From Melieria omissa (Eukaryota; Arthropoda; Insecta; Diptera; Ulidiidae): a stretch of DNA of 64,000 nt. A model generated the notes under the pieces. It did no database searches. It saw only the letters and a program-made list of their open reading frames with translations, and was not told the origin of the DNA. The DNA is taken from NCBI GenBank assembly GCA_963971225.1, contig OZ020267.1:55445590-55509589 (forward strand), read 5' to 3'. A program made the position numbers and the translations under genes. Position 1 is the stretch's first letter, and the number at the start of each line of letters is the position of its first letter. Below, one piece after another: positions 48,354-60,370 of this stretch.

Positions 48354-48551
48354 CTAAGAGAACTTATGCCAGATTTTACAGTTTTTCTTCGATAAAGGCG
48401 ACTGAAGTGACGCACTGAAATGACACCAATGATGCACACTTAGGTTTAATTTATCGAAAATATCGCTTAAATCATGGAAATCGTCGATTCCGACTGTCAT
48501 GTAAGCACTGTTTTCATTGCGAAATATTACACAAAAATCGTTTGGAACCAC
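48354..48551 (-). other. Unidentified open frame of 65 codons
   Basis: Minus strand MVPNDFCVIFRNENSAYMTV then GIDDFHDLSDIFDKLNLSVH. Upstream the frame stays coding-like (GEVARRQLWGPKGK). The amino acid mix is protein-like but I recognise no family. It could be a relic of a transposon or a lone exon. Confidence 0.2.
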
Positions 48552-49083
48552 TTTACCCTTTGGACCCCAAAGTTGCCTGCGAGCAACTTCACCTATTTGT
48601 CATCTTATAGCAAAAGCTACGGTTGATTTATGGGTTTACAACAACAAATTAATATTTTTAGAAGTAAATTCAAAGAAAATTACAACTATTTTACTATTAT
48701 CCACAAAATAATTTGCAATAATTTACAGCGATTTCAGGGAACGTTTGTGTTTTAATTGAAGTCTACGAATTGGGCGCGTTTGATCAAAACGCTGGTTTTT
48801 TAATAATGGTTAAATAAAATCAAAAAGTGATATTTTTGTATTATTCCATATATATTAAATATATGGTAATTAAATTAATAATTGTAATTAAAAAATATTG
48901 ATACAAAATGTATTTCACCCAATTTTTCAAATGTAAATTGCTCTAGAACTCTAACAAAGAGGCGTGGCGACTTCAAATGTCGTGTGCACACTTCTTAGGG
49001 AAGTGTTTCATGATTTAAATACCAAAAAATAATATTGAGATGAAAGATACAGGGTTAAATAAGGTTGGATACAAAAATAAAAA

Positions 49084-49389
49084 GCAGCCGCCGTGGCTCA
49101 GTTGGTTAGTGCGTTGGACTGCGAGTTGAAGGCAGCAACCCCAGGTTCAATACTGCCTGTAATAACACCTAAAAAAAATAACGGGACAACTCGTCTTCTC
49201 TTTCGGTAGCTGTACTCTCAGCTGGAAATGGCAAACCTCTGAGAGTAAAAATTGCTTATGAAAAAAGCTCCCAACCTGTAGGTCCCTCCACGTACAAATT
49301 CACACGCACAACACGGGTGGTTGCGGGAAGATAGGCCTTAGTCTCGCGTAAGCGGGCTGTCATGCCAGTCAATTATTATTTATTATTAT
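49084..49389 (+). mobile_element. tRNA-derived SINE with (ATT)n tail, 14-bp TSD
   Basis: TACAAAAATAAAAA at 49070-49083 and 49390-49403. Head with A box GTGGCTCAGTTGGTTAG and B box AGGTTCAATACTGCC. The core shares GAAAAA.GCTCCCAAC..CTGTAGGTCCC with the 34.8 kb SINE but lacks the CGTTCGGAATCGGC segment. The 3' part (GGCCTTAGTCTCG, TCATGCCAGTCAA) matches the 34.8 kb copy, not the 39.8 kb family. Confidence 0.88.
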
Positions 49390-49409
49390 TACAAAAATAA
49401 AAAAAAACC

Positions 49410-50092
49410 TCATGGACCGATTTTCCATCTGCGATTCGCTGCGAATTCGATTGATTTCTGAATTGATTTGATTGATTGATTTCTGAATGAAACTGGTGAT
49501 GGAAAGTGGATCAGTTGCGACAACGGCAGTCGTGGTTGAATCGCGATCAAGCCAGGATTGATGATCAGGAAGGTTTTGCTGTGTATTTGGTGGAATTGGC
49601 AGGGAATAATCAACTATTTAACTGCTTCTCTACGGCCAAACCGCTATATCGGATGTGTACTGTCTGTTTTTGGACCGTCTGAAGGAAGCAATCACCCAGA
49701 AGCGGCCAGCTTTGACAGACAGAACAGGAATTGTGTTTCTTCAAGGCAACGCCAGACCAAACAGACCAATAGAGACTCGCCAGAAGCAAGAAAGCAATCT
49801 TCCAGAAGCAGCCAGCTTTGGACAATAGAAGACGAATTGTGTTCCTTCAGGGCAACGCCAGGCCAAACACATCGATAGAGACTCACCAAAAACTCCCAGA
49901 GTTTGGTTGGAAGGTTTTTATGCATCTAACTTATAGCTCGCACCAGGCACCAAGAAATAACTGCCTGTTCCTGTACATGACAAATAATTTTGCTAGTGAA
50001 ACATTTTCTTCAAGAGAATCTTATAAAAATTGACTGTCCCAGTTTTTTGCCAATAGCAACTCAGGTTTCTGTTACACAAAAACTATGAAACT
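49410..50092 (+). pseudogene. Mariner transposase relic with internal tandem duplication
   Basis: Plus-strand frames: TGDGKWISCDN, KVLLCIWWNWQGIINYL, RIVFLQGNARPNTSIETHQK and LPEFGWKVFMHLTYS. They match the catalytic domain of mariner transposases from the first Asp block onward; the first motif reads TGDG instead of TGDE, and the second HQDNARPH block is LQGNARPN, so catalytic Asp is lost. A segment around that block is duplicated with a 106-bp period (CAGAAGC.GCCAGCTTTG at 49697 and 49803). Confidence 0.7.
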
Positions 50093-53000
50093 TTAAAAGA
50101 AACTATGATTTATTATCTGAACATTCGCTCAATTCGCAAACATTCAATCAATTTTGCATTCATTCGTCGAGGCATCCATCAAACACATTAACAATGAGTA
50201 TGCAAAAACGATTTCGTTTTGAAACTGAATGTAGCCAGCGGCTAAGAAACAATTTAATCAAACTGTGCGAGGTCGTGACCTGACGCAGTCCGCCCAGCAA
50301 CACTTGAACCGACGCGGCAATGATTAAACTCTCTCTGACACTTCTTTGGCGGCAACTTGGCCGGTTTTCGCCACTTGAAGTTTGATTGAACTTCATGCTG
50401 AACAAGGCAGACACACCCGCAAAACCAATAAACTAAGTGATTACACAGCAAGAAAAGCGACATTCGTTTGGGCAGACAGCTCACCGATTTTCAGCTAAAC
50501 TAAACTTTGACTTTTTCTTTGGCGGTGTGCAAAAACTCATTGGCTACGCTTCTTGACTCCCAGCTGGTAGCGAGTGTCCCGAAGCGTTGACATAATAAAA
50601 ATAAACAAATTGAAAATTCTGCGACCACTTTTTGGCGCAGTGGCGTTGCGCGAAAAAAGAAAATTAAAATAAAATAATTTAATTAAAAATACCGGCGCAG
50701 CACGCGAGTCTCGTATGGCTAAGCAAGGAATTAATGGCGAATAGACGAGCGTGTAGAAGAACGCTGACTGGCAGCTGCGCAGATACGCGGACGTGTAACT
50801 CAAAAGCTGCACACAACACAGCCGTGTAAACATGGAGCGCCAGACATACAAAACCCACAAATAGGCAGACAAACATACCGACAGACCGATAGAAAAACGG
50901 ACAGTGAGCTACTTGAGAGGAATTTACAACAAAAACAAACAAAAAACAACAACAACAACAAACGTCAAAAGCAAAACACAGTCAAGTAGAAATCTGTTTG
51001 TGAGAACCGGAGCAGCGACGAAAAAAGTGACACAAGGGAAGAAAAGTTATGTGACATTTTTACAGAACGTCTGACTGTGTGCGGAACTTTTGCGGATTTT
51101 GTTTTTAATTACACACAGACACGGGTGCGCGTTATGCTATGACAAATCGCAGAAAGTGCAAAAGTACCGAGAAACAAGGCACAACAAATAGTGTCACAGC
51201 AAAAAAATTCCGAAGTCGAAAGACAAGACAAATGAATAAATTGGAAAAAAATAAGATAATTGCAAATTCAGAGGGGGAACAACATAAACAAACGCTTTCA
51301 AGCGAGAAGGGGAGAAACTTATCTCTGTGTATGACGGAAGCGATTAGATACAACAGGTAGATGTAGCATATCTGCAGGTGTAGCGCAAAGTGCGGCATGC
51401 TGCACGTGATAGACAGCCGAGTCAAGTGGCTGACGTAAAGTCTCACGTCAAAGTAGGCAAAAGTTTCCAGAGTTGTGAAGATTTTGATAAGATGTGATGG
51501 TGACTTTCGATGTCCAACATTAGTGTCTGTTGTATAGCATTGGGGGTATTCACAAACTGTGATAAACTTTGCATGAAACACAACAGAATCCAATTGTGAG
51601 AAATGTTTTACATTTTCATCTACAGAGTTTTTTTCAGTAGAGTGTAGAGCAGGGCTGCCCAAAACCTTCTTATGGAAGAGCAAACACCAATACATAACTG
51701 GAAGATAACTGTCGCCAATTTGCACCAACAAAGCAACTGTGCTGTGTGTGTGTATACTAAAAATGCCAACGATCATTTAAAAAAAACAAATGAGGAACTG
51801 GAATCCTCAGCCTATGCTGAAGAGCATTTACAAAAACAAATGAGCAACGAGAGCATAGGGCAAGGGCACCTCTGCTGTAGAGACTCTACTTGTTGTGTGT
51901 CCAGGTGTATAGAGAAATTTTGAGTAGAGCTCTACCATGCGCTCTACCGACTGTGTCCACTGTAGACACATTTTTCTCTATGGTAGAGCAATATCGATTG
52001 ACATTTCACTTAATTTCGAAGTCATTTAATCGTGCATGCGTATACAACACACAGAAGTTGCCAACCTCACAGTTCCGATTGTATAGAAAACGCCCTCTGG
52101 TGGTTAATTTCTGAACCTTAATAAATTTTGTATTTTTTTCACTCCAAAATGCTGTCGATCGCTGAATAAATCACTCAAATCGATTCAGTAGTTTCTGAGA
52201 TACGACGTTTCCTCGCTTGCATAGCTACTACGTTTACAAGTGGGAAGCCAATTCCATAGAAATGGCCAATTTTGCATGGCAGCCCCCTTAAAACTTGAAG
52301 ATAGCTGGTAGGTATGTTTGAAAAAAACAATCGAAAGAGAAAAGAAATTAGTGTCGGCCTTACATTTGACACACCTGGGGCCAACCTGGAAGCAGTTGAA
52401 GCCTATTTTATAAAAAACGATCATTTTGTATGAAAGACCCATCAAGTGTTGGAGATAAGGTATAAATATGTTTCAAAGAAATGTTCAGTAGAGAAAACTA
52501 GTGGGGGTCAGTCATAGATGTTAACCCTCTAAGAGCAATTTCTAAAGACCTGTGGAGAAATTGTCAATTTTCCCAGCTTTTTTGTGAACTTTGACCTCGA
52601 TGCGACGCTATTTTAACCAACTCTAGTTCCACAATTTGTTGGCTCATGTACTTTTTCACCAAACCGCAAAACATTTGAGGTTTTTCAGCATTGAGAACAC
52701 ATTATTTAGAATCACCATACAACACTAAATCATGTCTAATGTGGACTAAGAGCAAGTTTTGAGAGTGACAGAACGGAGTATCGTATATTAAATGTAAAAT
52801 TTTCAAAATCAAAAAAAAATTGTACAGGTCAAATTAAAATCATAAAATGAAGAGATATATATTTTTCGTGCCTTTTGGAGGGATTTTGAGGGGCAAGAGA
52901 AATGTCTGCAGGGAACTGTAAGAAATATGTATATCGTTTCCTAAGGTATGGAAGTTTTAGTTTAGTTTTTTAACAATTCGGTGCAACAGAACAGAATTTC

Positions 53001-53154
53001 ATTGACCAGCTTTTACAATTAAATTTAAAAAAATATATACAAATGAAAAAAAATTTGATTTAGACAGAAAATCATAGCAAAAATAACATAAAAGGTGACT
53101 TGAGATTTACTTTCGAGTTGCCTCTTGAAGTACGATCTCTTAGAAGACAGAGCA
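50093..53154. other. Non-coding stretch
   Basis: Short frames only. CAGGGCTGCCCAAAA at 51652 resembles a hAT end but no partner end was found. Confidence 0.45.
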
Positions 53155-53593
53155 AGCTTGACACGTAACGAGTCGAGTGACGAGACATCAAAATGGTACT
53201 AGGCCGAAAGAATTGGGATAGCGAGCAAAAGCGACGAGTTGTTCAAACGTACGTTCGACAAGCGGCGAGTCAGTTCGGTTTTACAATGCACAAAATGAAC
53301 TAAGCAACTCGCGCAATTAAACTCAACCGAGCGAAAAGTGGTGTGTGAAGCATACCGCATGTCACGAGCGATTCCGCATGTGACGAGCGATTGCGCGAAT
53401 CGCTGCGAAAAGAGAAAAATATAACGGTAAAGTAGTGGTCGCTCGGCCTAGCAAACAAAATGTGATTCTATTGGCTCTCTCGCCACTTTCATCGGTCACT
53501 GACTCAATCAAGAACTCGCCTTACCGTTTAGACGAAACGAGTACTCGTTCGAGTTGCTGTCTTCTCACTCTACTCGTTACGTGTAATCAAGCC
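53155..53593. mobile_element. Inverted-repeat element, about 440 bp
   Basis: Ends share GCTTGA, then ACACGTAACGAGT.GAGTGA in inverted orientation. The body repeats CGAGTGACGAG-like motifs, so it is internally repetitive. No coding. Confidence 0.5.
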
Positions 53594-53777
53594 TTTAGTA
53601 TTGCCGCGGTAAGAAAAAAGTTCGTCTGTACTGTTTTACGAGTAATATAAAACAGTAAAGAGTAATGCAGTGATTTACAAGACACATTAAACTGGATTTG
53701 GTCGAGATGCTAAGGACAGTCAATAACAAAGACAAACATGACAGATTGAAGTAATCTTCTAAACTCAAAGGCTTGTA

Positions 53778-54527
53778 TCAGGTGTACAACTTTGCTTCCG
53801 CCGTTTTCCGATAGGTGGCTGTACCGGCTGAGGCTGGTTGAAATACATAGATGGTAATGCCTTTAAAGTGAGTGTGGACAGTGCCTAACGAATTGTCATC
53901 GCCGTTTCAGTGACAGTTGTTCTTGTTTTCGTATTATTCACGCTCGAAAATTTCCGTTTATGTGCCCAATTCTCGCCATTTGCGGGAAGTTTTACTTTTC
54001 TGTTACAATTCGAAAAAAAATTCAGCTGAAGCGCATCGAATGCTCTCAGAAACTTACGGTGATGCTGCTCTGAGTGAAAGAACGTGTCGGGAGTGGTTTC
54101 AACGTTTTAAAAATGGTGATTTCGTGGTGAGTGAAAATGGTGAGTCATCCTCCAACACGACAATGCTCGGCCTCACGTCGCAAAAGTGGTCAAAAAGTAC
54201 CTGGAAACGCTGAAATGGGAAGTCTTGCCACACCCGCCGTATTCCCCAGATGTCGCCCCTTCTGACTTCCACCTATTCCGTTCGATGGCACACGGCCTGG
54301 CAGATCAACATTTTCAATCCTTCGAAGAATTGGAAAAATGGATTGCTTCATGGATAGCGTCAAAAGAGGACTCCTTTTTTCGAGCCGGGATCCGAAAATT
54401 GCCGGAAAGATGGGAGAAAGTTGTCGCTAGCGACGGACAATACTTTGAATAATACATCTGTAAGCACTTTTTCGCAATAAAGCTTTTAATTTTGGAAAAA
54501 ACGGCGGAAGCAAAGTTGTACACCTGA
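53778..54527 (+). mobile_element. Internally deleted mariner with intact ends (copy C), 750 bp
   Basis: TA at 53776-53777 and 54528-54529. The inverted ends are identical for 30 bp, beginning TCAGGTGTACAACTTTGC. The N-terminal frame is readable (YVPNSRHLREVLLFCYNSKK, ERTCREWFQRFKNGDF). After a junction near 54140 and a frame change comes HDNARPHVAKVVKKYLETL, SPDVAPSDFHLF and LPERWEKVVASDGQYFE. The second and third catalytic Asp remain; the first Asp block and the rest of the middle are deleted. The identical ends suggest fairly recent mobility in trans. Confidence 0.88.
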
Positions 54528-54529
54528 TA

Positions 54530-56689
54530 GATTGTTCAAGATCAGACGAGCACTTCATGAAGGGAATAACCACCACTTATAATCAGAGAACTGCGGCTGT
54601 AGGACAAAACAAAGAAACCGCTAGATTGAATTTTTCAAGCCGGGAAGTGTGAGAAGTATACACTGGGTTCCAGATTACGGAGGCATAATCAAGTTTAGAG
54701 CGAACGAGAGATGTAAGCTGAAGCGTATAAGGATCTTTGAAATCCTGATCATACCGCTGGATAAGGGCTCAAAGCGAATATGTGAATTGGTGTCAAAAAT
54801 CACTCCATGGTGAAGAAATTTTTTAATATTTATTCAGTTTGAAAAGAAAAAATTAAATTAAGATTACAAACAAAACCTGTCGTTCTTTTTGTGCCAATTA
54901 GCCGGGATTATGTGGGGTGAGACGAATCTCCATGAAAATAATATAGACACGCGTTCTAAAGAAGGATGTATAAGACTCAACAAAGAGAAAATCATTCCAG
55001 TTATCAATATGCTATACTAACTAAAGCCTTACATTTCATGCAAAGATAATGAATCTTACTACACGAACCAGAACTCCTCGAAATCTTATGTGATTCTCAC
55101 TCTAGGAAATCTTTTGCCAAACTGTTATTAGTAGATTCGCAGTTAACTGTCCAAAATAATCAGAATTAATTTTTGGCTGAGCACCACACAACCTCGCGCC
55201 ACCAAAAAGAAAATACTGATTTTTCTTCCATTAAATATGCGCGTGAAATTGATATTAAAAAGTAAACAACAAAAGCAATTAAAACACAAATGAGGCTCAC
55301 GAATTGCGTACGTGCCGCTTTCCTTTAAGGAAGTTTATGTATTTTGTATGCCAGCCAGTGGTCGCAATTCAATTTCAAAAACCATAATTAATGAATTTAG
55401 TATGAGAAAGGAATGCAATTATTTGGCTGTTGTTGTTTGTTGTTGTTTAAACGCTGCTCTTCTAAATGCGCATCGCAATTGCGCTTGCCAACTTTTTATG
55501 TGCGCTTCATGTGACGACAAGTGCGGCAACAATTGTTGCGCCAACGGCTGCGAAACTGCCACTGTCAGTGCCAAATACCAACAACACGTTTGCAAAAACA
55601 GCTCGCAGCCAGCAGCAGAATTGACACCTCCGCCCCCACCATTAGCACCGCAGCCAGCCGACCAACCAGTCCGTCAGCCAACAAGCCAACGTCATCAGGC
55701 ACGCCGGCACCTCAAGTGACCGTTTGCCAGCGCTTCCGTTCGCTGACGGCTCGCTGATCGGCTGAGATATTAGCAGCAAGCAACAACAACGACAACAACA
55801 GCAACACACAACATACAACAAACATTTAGCCGCAAGCAGCAAACGAAATCCATTAGCACTGTGCGTGTTGTTGTTGTTCTAACGTTTGGCGTTTGTGCTA
55901 TTTCTGTGTCGCCCCCAAGGCGCAGCCACAGGTGCCAGAGGGGCGGCTGCGGCTGCGACTGCGACGGCGGCACGAGCGCGCCGCGAACCATTGCGTCGTC
56001 AGTCAGGCGATGGCTACACGACTATGCCACGATTTATTGCCGGCAGAGCGCAAAATTCACACAAAAGCCAACACAATTTGTAATTTCTAGCGGTTTTGGC
56101 TTTCAATTTTTTGCGATTAAGGCGAATTTAATTCAATTGCACTGACCAGCAGCAGCAGAAGCAGCATCAATTGAATGTTGTAAAGTAGTCGGTGCGTGTG
56201 TACAGTTGGAGCAGCGAGAGTCAAAAAACTGACGCGGCGGCCAACTCACGGCGGCAAAGGAAAGTGATGTTGTGTTGTTGTGCTGCCGATACGAGTATTG
56301 TTGACTCAATTGCACAAATTGTGGCTAATTGAATTTTGCAATTCAATGTTGTTATTTTCATGGTTGTTGTTGTTACTGTGCACCGGGAGTAGCACTCGCA
56401 GCTGGCGCAGTTCAATGCATTCTGCACTTTGAGCTGAAATTTTAATTTCTTAGTGGGAAATATTTCGTATTCTTGAGATTCCGCGTGGCCTACGCCCAAG
56501 GCGACGGTGGAATAAGGAAAGCGAATTTTTACACTTTTACTAGATCTGTTTTGAATTTTGAAATCACATAGAATAGAAGTCGAAATTGTAAAATATACAT
56601 TTTAACTTTTTTCTAATACATTAAATAAAATATGAAAATATTTGAAATGAAATATTTGAAAGTGCTACAAAGGACTTTCCGGTCTTAAG
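54530..56689. other. Non-coding stretch with a GC-rich island
   Basis: 55.3-56.1 kb is open on the plus strand for 135 codons (Cys-rich then Pro-rich) but shows no conserved domain; CAA/CAG-rich sequence follows. Confidence 0.45.
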
Positions 56690-57240
56690 GAACACTCAAG
56701 CAGTGCTAAAGGCTCTACAAGTCTAGGCGGTCTCTTCAAGATTTGTTACGAAATGCTGTAATTTTCCGAATAAACTAGGAGGCCGAAACTCCAAAGAGTT
56801 ACACTGGATCCCAGGAGACAAGGGTTACGAAGAAGCCGACCGTCCAGCTATAAGAGGTGCAATTTGCCCACTGGTATTCCCGAACCATACTGTGGCCCTT
56901 CCAGAGGACACATACAAGAATGACTTAGGAAATGAGTAGACCAAAATTTTGGCATGAACTGCACTAACAATGCGGGATTACACCATGCAAAATTGTTAAC
57001 TCCAAATTTCAGTATCCAGAAAAATCCTGAGTCTTAGGAAGGAGATCTCCGCATACTCATTGAATACCTAACTGGGCACTGCTCACTTGGGTATCATCTC
57101 AATCAAATCCTCGTCTTAGGATGTCTGTAGAAAATGCAATCAAGAACCAGAAACGTCTATAAATGTTCATTGTGATTGCATTCAGCGGAAAAAGATTTAT
57201 CCAGGTTTTAGTGGCAACCTAAGCCACGGCGGTTCAACTT
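56690..57240 (+). pseudogene. LINE RNase H and Cys/His tail relic
   Basis: Plus-strand frames with stops: TQAVLKALQV, NKLGGRNSKELHWIPGDKGY then EEADRPAIRGAICPLV, LTGHCSLGYHLNQI and RKCNQEPETSINVHCDC. W(I/V)PGH-like plus EADR..R.GA is the RNase H domain of I/LOA-type LINEs, and the last two blocks are the Cys/His tail. Frameshifted and stop-ridden. Confidence 0.65.
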
Positions 57241-58727
57241 TCCTCATTTTTTCAGTGACTTGGACACTTATACTGAGATTATTTGATAGAAAATTAATGG
57301 TTTTTTAAACTGTTCAAATATGAAGACACTTTTGAAAGATCGCAAGGTTTCAAGATACAAAGTACATTCCAAAGTAAACAGGGCTTTCAAAATAATTCTA
57401 GTCTAGTAAGGATCCATTGTAATCCATTGAAATAAACTAAACTAAATAGGACATGAAAAGGATGCATTCTTAAAAAATGCATGACAATTGGTTCTCGGAA
57501 AGCGAAATTAATACGTCTGAAGTGACAGTCTGTAGTCTGAAGTGTCACCGGTACAAAAAAAGCATCGAACAAAGAACTAAAATTGAGTTTTGTTTTTAAC
57601 CTTCAACCATGATTATTTATTTCGTAATTGTTGACAAACCTGTTGGACAACCGAAATCAGTGATCACAGCAGATTTCATCAAAACTGTGCATGAATTCAT
57701 CTCAGACTAGACTGAATTTCTTGAAATTGAATTAAAGCTCACAATAACATCAATTTAATGCATTTTAAATAAATATTTGACTACTTAAAAGTGGTTTGTT
57801 CCGGTTTGTTCTACACAACTTAACTGACGCCATCCCATCGATTGTCATTCGAGACTGTATTTTTGATTGAGATTTTCATTTTATGGCGTATTCACCTCAA
57901 CCTTTTAACTTTTTGAAAAGTGCATTTTCCTTTTTGAAGACGTAGAAGCCATTAAAAAGGGTTGTACTGACATTCTGAAGCACATTTCGGCCGACTATTA
58001 AAAACACTCATTTGATTTGCCTTTGACCATAAAAATCTGTGTATTGAGTCCGAAGGAACAGAACAAAATAATCGATTGAATATAATTAAAAACAAAAAAC
58101 AAATAAATTACAGAAAAAATTTGTTGTTATTTAAAAAAAAGTCGTATCTTCTTTAGAAAGAACCTTGTATGTAGATGAATCGAAGTACATTTTTGAAAAA
58201 GCACAATTTAGAGCCCAATATTTGTTTAAATGTTTACTCAAACAGTTGACGGTAAAAATTATTATCCATAGACAGCATTTACCCTCAAAAGGGCAGAACA
58301 AATAATAAACACATCTTCAAATTGAAGCTTGATCCAAGTTTTTGAACCGTCTTTTTGATGGTTTTCATATAATTTTATTGAAAGTGGTATTCTGCTAGTA
58401 AGTTGGGTTAAAAAAGAACATATTTACTGAACAAACAAGAAATAATGTATGCATTTGAGGTTTAAACCATCCGCACAGGTATGGGCGATTCGATCTGAAA
58501 GGGTTAAATAAAATTTGGCTTTGGCGTAAACTGCACACATAAAGGATTCATTTTCATAACAGCAGTTTTTAAAAACGGTGGCAAGTACAAGTCCAGTTAA
58601 AAACGACAACCAGCGTTGCCGTTTTGGTTATTTTTTGGTTTTAACCAAAAATGCTTATTTTCATTTTTGAGAATGGGTTTTGGTTATTTAGTAATTTTTG
58701 ATCCCATCTAAAAAATAACCAATTTTT

Positions 58728-58796
58728 AGAATATTGCACGCTGATACAAAATGTATCTTTTAGAATATTGCACACTGATACAAAATGTATCTTAAA
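58728..58796. repeat. Tandem duplication, 34-bp period
   Basis: AGAATATTGCAC.CTGATACA followed by AAATGTATCTT occurs at 58728 and 58762 with one mismatch. Confidence 0.8.
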
Positions 58797-59475
58797 TATC
58801 AACGAGCACAATATTATTGGGAGTGGCAATAATATTGATACTGATTGTTAGTGGCAACTCATAGCCATTGCTTTTTCTCGCATTGTTTAAATCGATAACT
58901 ATGTTTTTTAAAGAGTCAACACCTTTTTTACGACTACTTTTTGTAAAAGTATTGTTATTTTGTAAAAGTAAAGTAGTTGTTTATGTCGAATAAAAATTTT
59001 TGTTACATATTTTTATTTTTGTTCCTGGTTATAAATTTGTGTTTCTTGTGGCAACGCTGACGACAACTGAACCTCAGGAATTTTAAGGTCCAATGTGAAG
59101 CGCATCTCCTGGGTGCGCAAGCAATTTCAATATTCAACGTGAGAAATATTGTTCCCCGATTTCATCAAAACTTGTTCAGTGAATGCACAAAGCAACACAA
59201 CAATAAAGAAACATTTTTCACATTTTCGTATGTATGCATGGGGACTAAAGGAGCAGCCGGTTAGGCACACCCAGTCTGCCAACTGGATGGATGCTATTGG
59301 CGCGGCGCACACAAATCACAAATCTCCTTTAAATGTCAAACTTCTCAGACTGTAGCCAAATGTCAACTAATTTCCACTTTAACTTCTCGCATTTACAAGC
59401 ATCGACTTGTACAAACAAAATTAATTAAAAACACTTGAAACTCTTTTGTAAACAATCTAAATGTTTTGCACTTAC

Positions 59476-60370
59476 CCGCACTTTTCTCGCCCAACAATTT
59501 GACCACTTCAACAGAGACAATTCTGCGCCGCGCTCTTCCCTTGGCCTTTTTTTGCGATTGGCACTTTGTGCTACTTTTTTTGGTTTATGCAATTTTCACT
59601 GCTCTCGTTTTCGCTTTTTTCTTGCTGTTTGTTTGGCCGTGCTGCCTCTTCTTTGATTGTGTGTTTCAGCTATGCGTGCACGCTGGATCGCCACTTACCC
59701 CGACTTCCTTTTTTTCACATTAATCAACACAAACTCTATGGCTGCCATTAAATTAACAAATTAATTGAGATAATTCAATGCGGCTGTGAATTGTACGCCA
59801 AAACAAACAAACGAATATCAATTGCACTGTGCAAACTTGTATATATGAAATTTTTTAAATTTTGGCAAAATTTATTTGACGCCCCCTTTTTTGTGCAATT
59901 TGCTCAGCTCAACGAGTGCAGAAAACAACAACAACCATGCATTTCACATACACCAGAGCATTGATTTCTATTATCCACAATGCGTGCGTTGCGCTTTTCT
60001 TTTCCAGCTACTTTTTCTTTACATGAATATGTTTTGTATTTATATTTTGTTATAAACTCATTTTTCACTCGGGGTAAACGCACACAAATCAATCACAGTG
60101 CAGCTGACAAGAATGCTGAAATATTTCTTTGCCGTGTAGCTGCGGCAATGGCTTTGCGATCTTTGGCCGCCACTCGGCTAGCGTTCGCGTTATTGGTTCG
60201 CTGTAATTATTAGTTTTTAATCTTTTATTTTTTCTCAACTGGTTCGCTCTTATTTTATTTTTTCTGCACTTTGGCTTTTTCCTTTGCACTGTTTCACAGC
60301 GCTCTCCGTTCGTCACTTCCGAATCCGATTGGTGCAAGCGCGATTCTGTCCACAAATCCACAACAAAATC
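59476..60370 (-). other. Candidate 5' leader of a minus-strand transcript
   Basis: The minus strand is A/G-rich like fly leaders (AGTGCAAAGGAAAAAGCC) and contains donors GCGG|GTAAGTGC at 59475 and GGGG|GTAAGTGG near 59697. It lies head-to-head with the plus-strand leader starting near 61.7 kb. It could serve a minus-strand gene, possibly Dmtn 40 kb downstream, but no transcript evidence is available. Confidence 0.25.

Noticed and set aside
49084..49160. tRNA gene on the plus strand
   Set aside because: It is the head of a SINE with (ATT)n tail and a 14-bp duplication; the stems do not close.
51652..51990. hAT element starting CAGGGCTGCCCAAAA
   Set aside because: No matching inverted end or 8-bp duplication was found nearby.
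52520..52560. TTAA-type element starting TTAACCCTC
   Set aside because: No partner end with CCC next to TTAA within a plausible distance.
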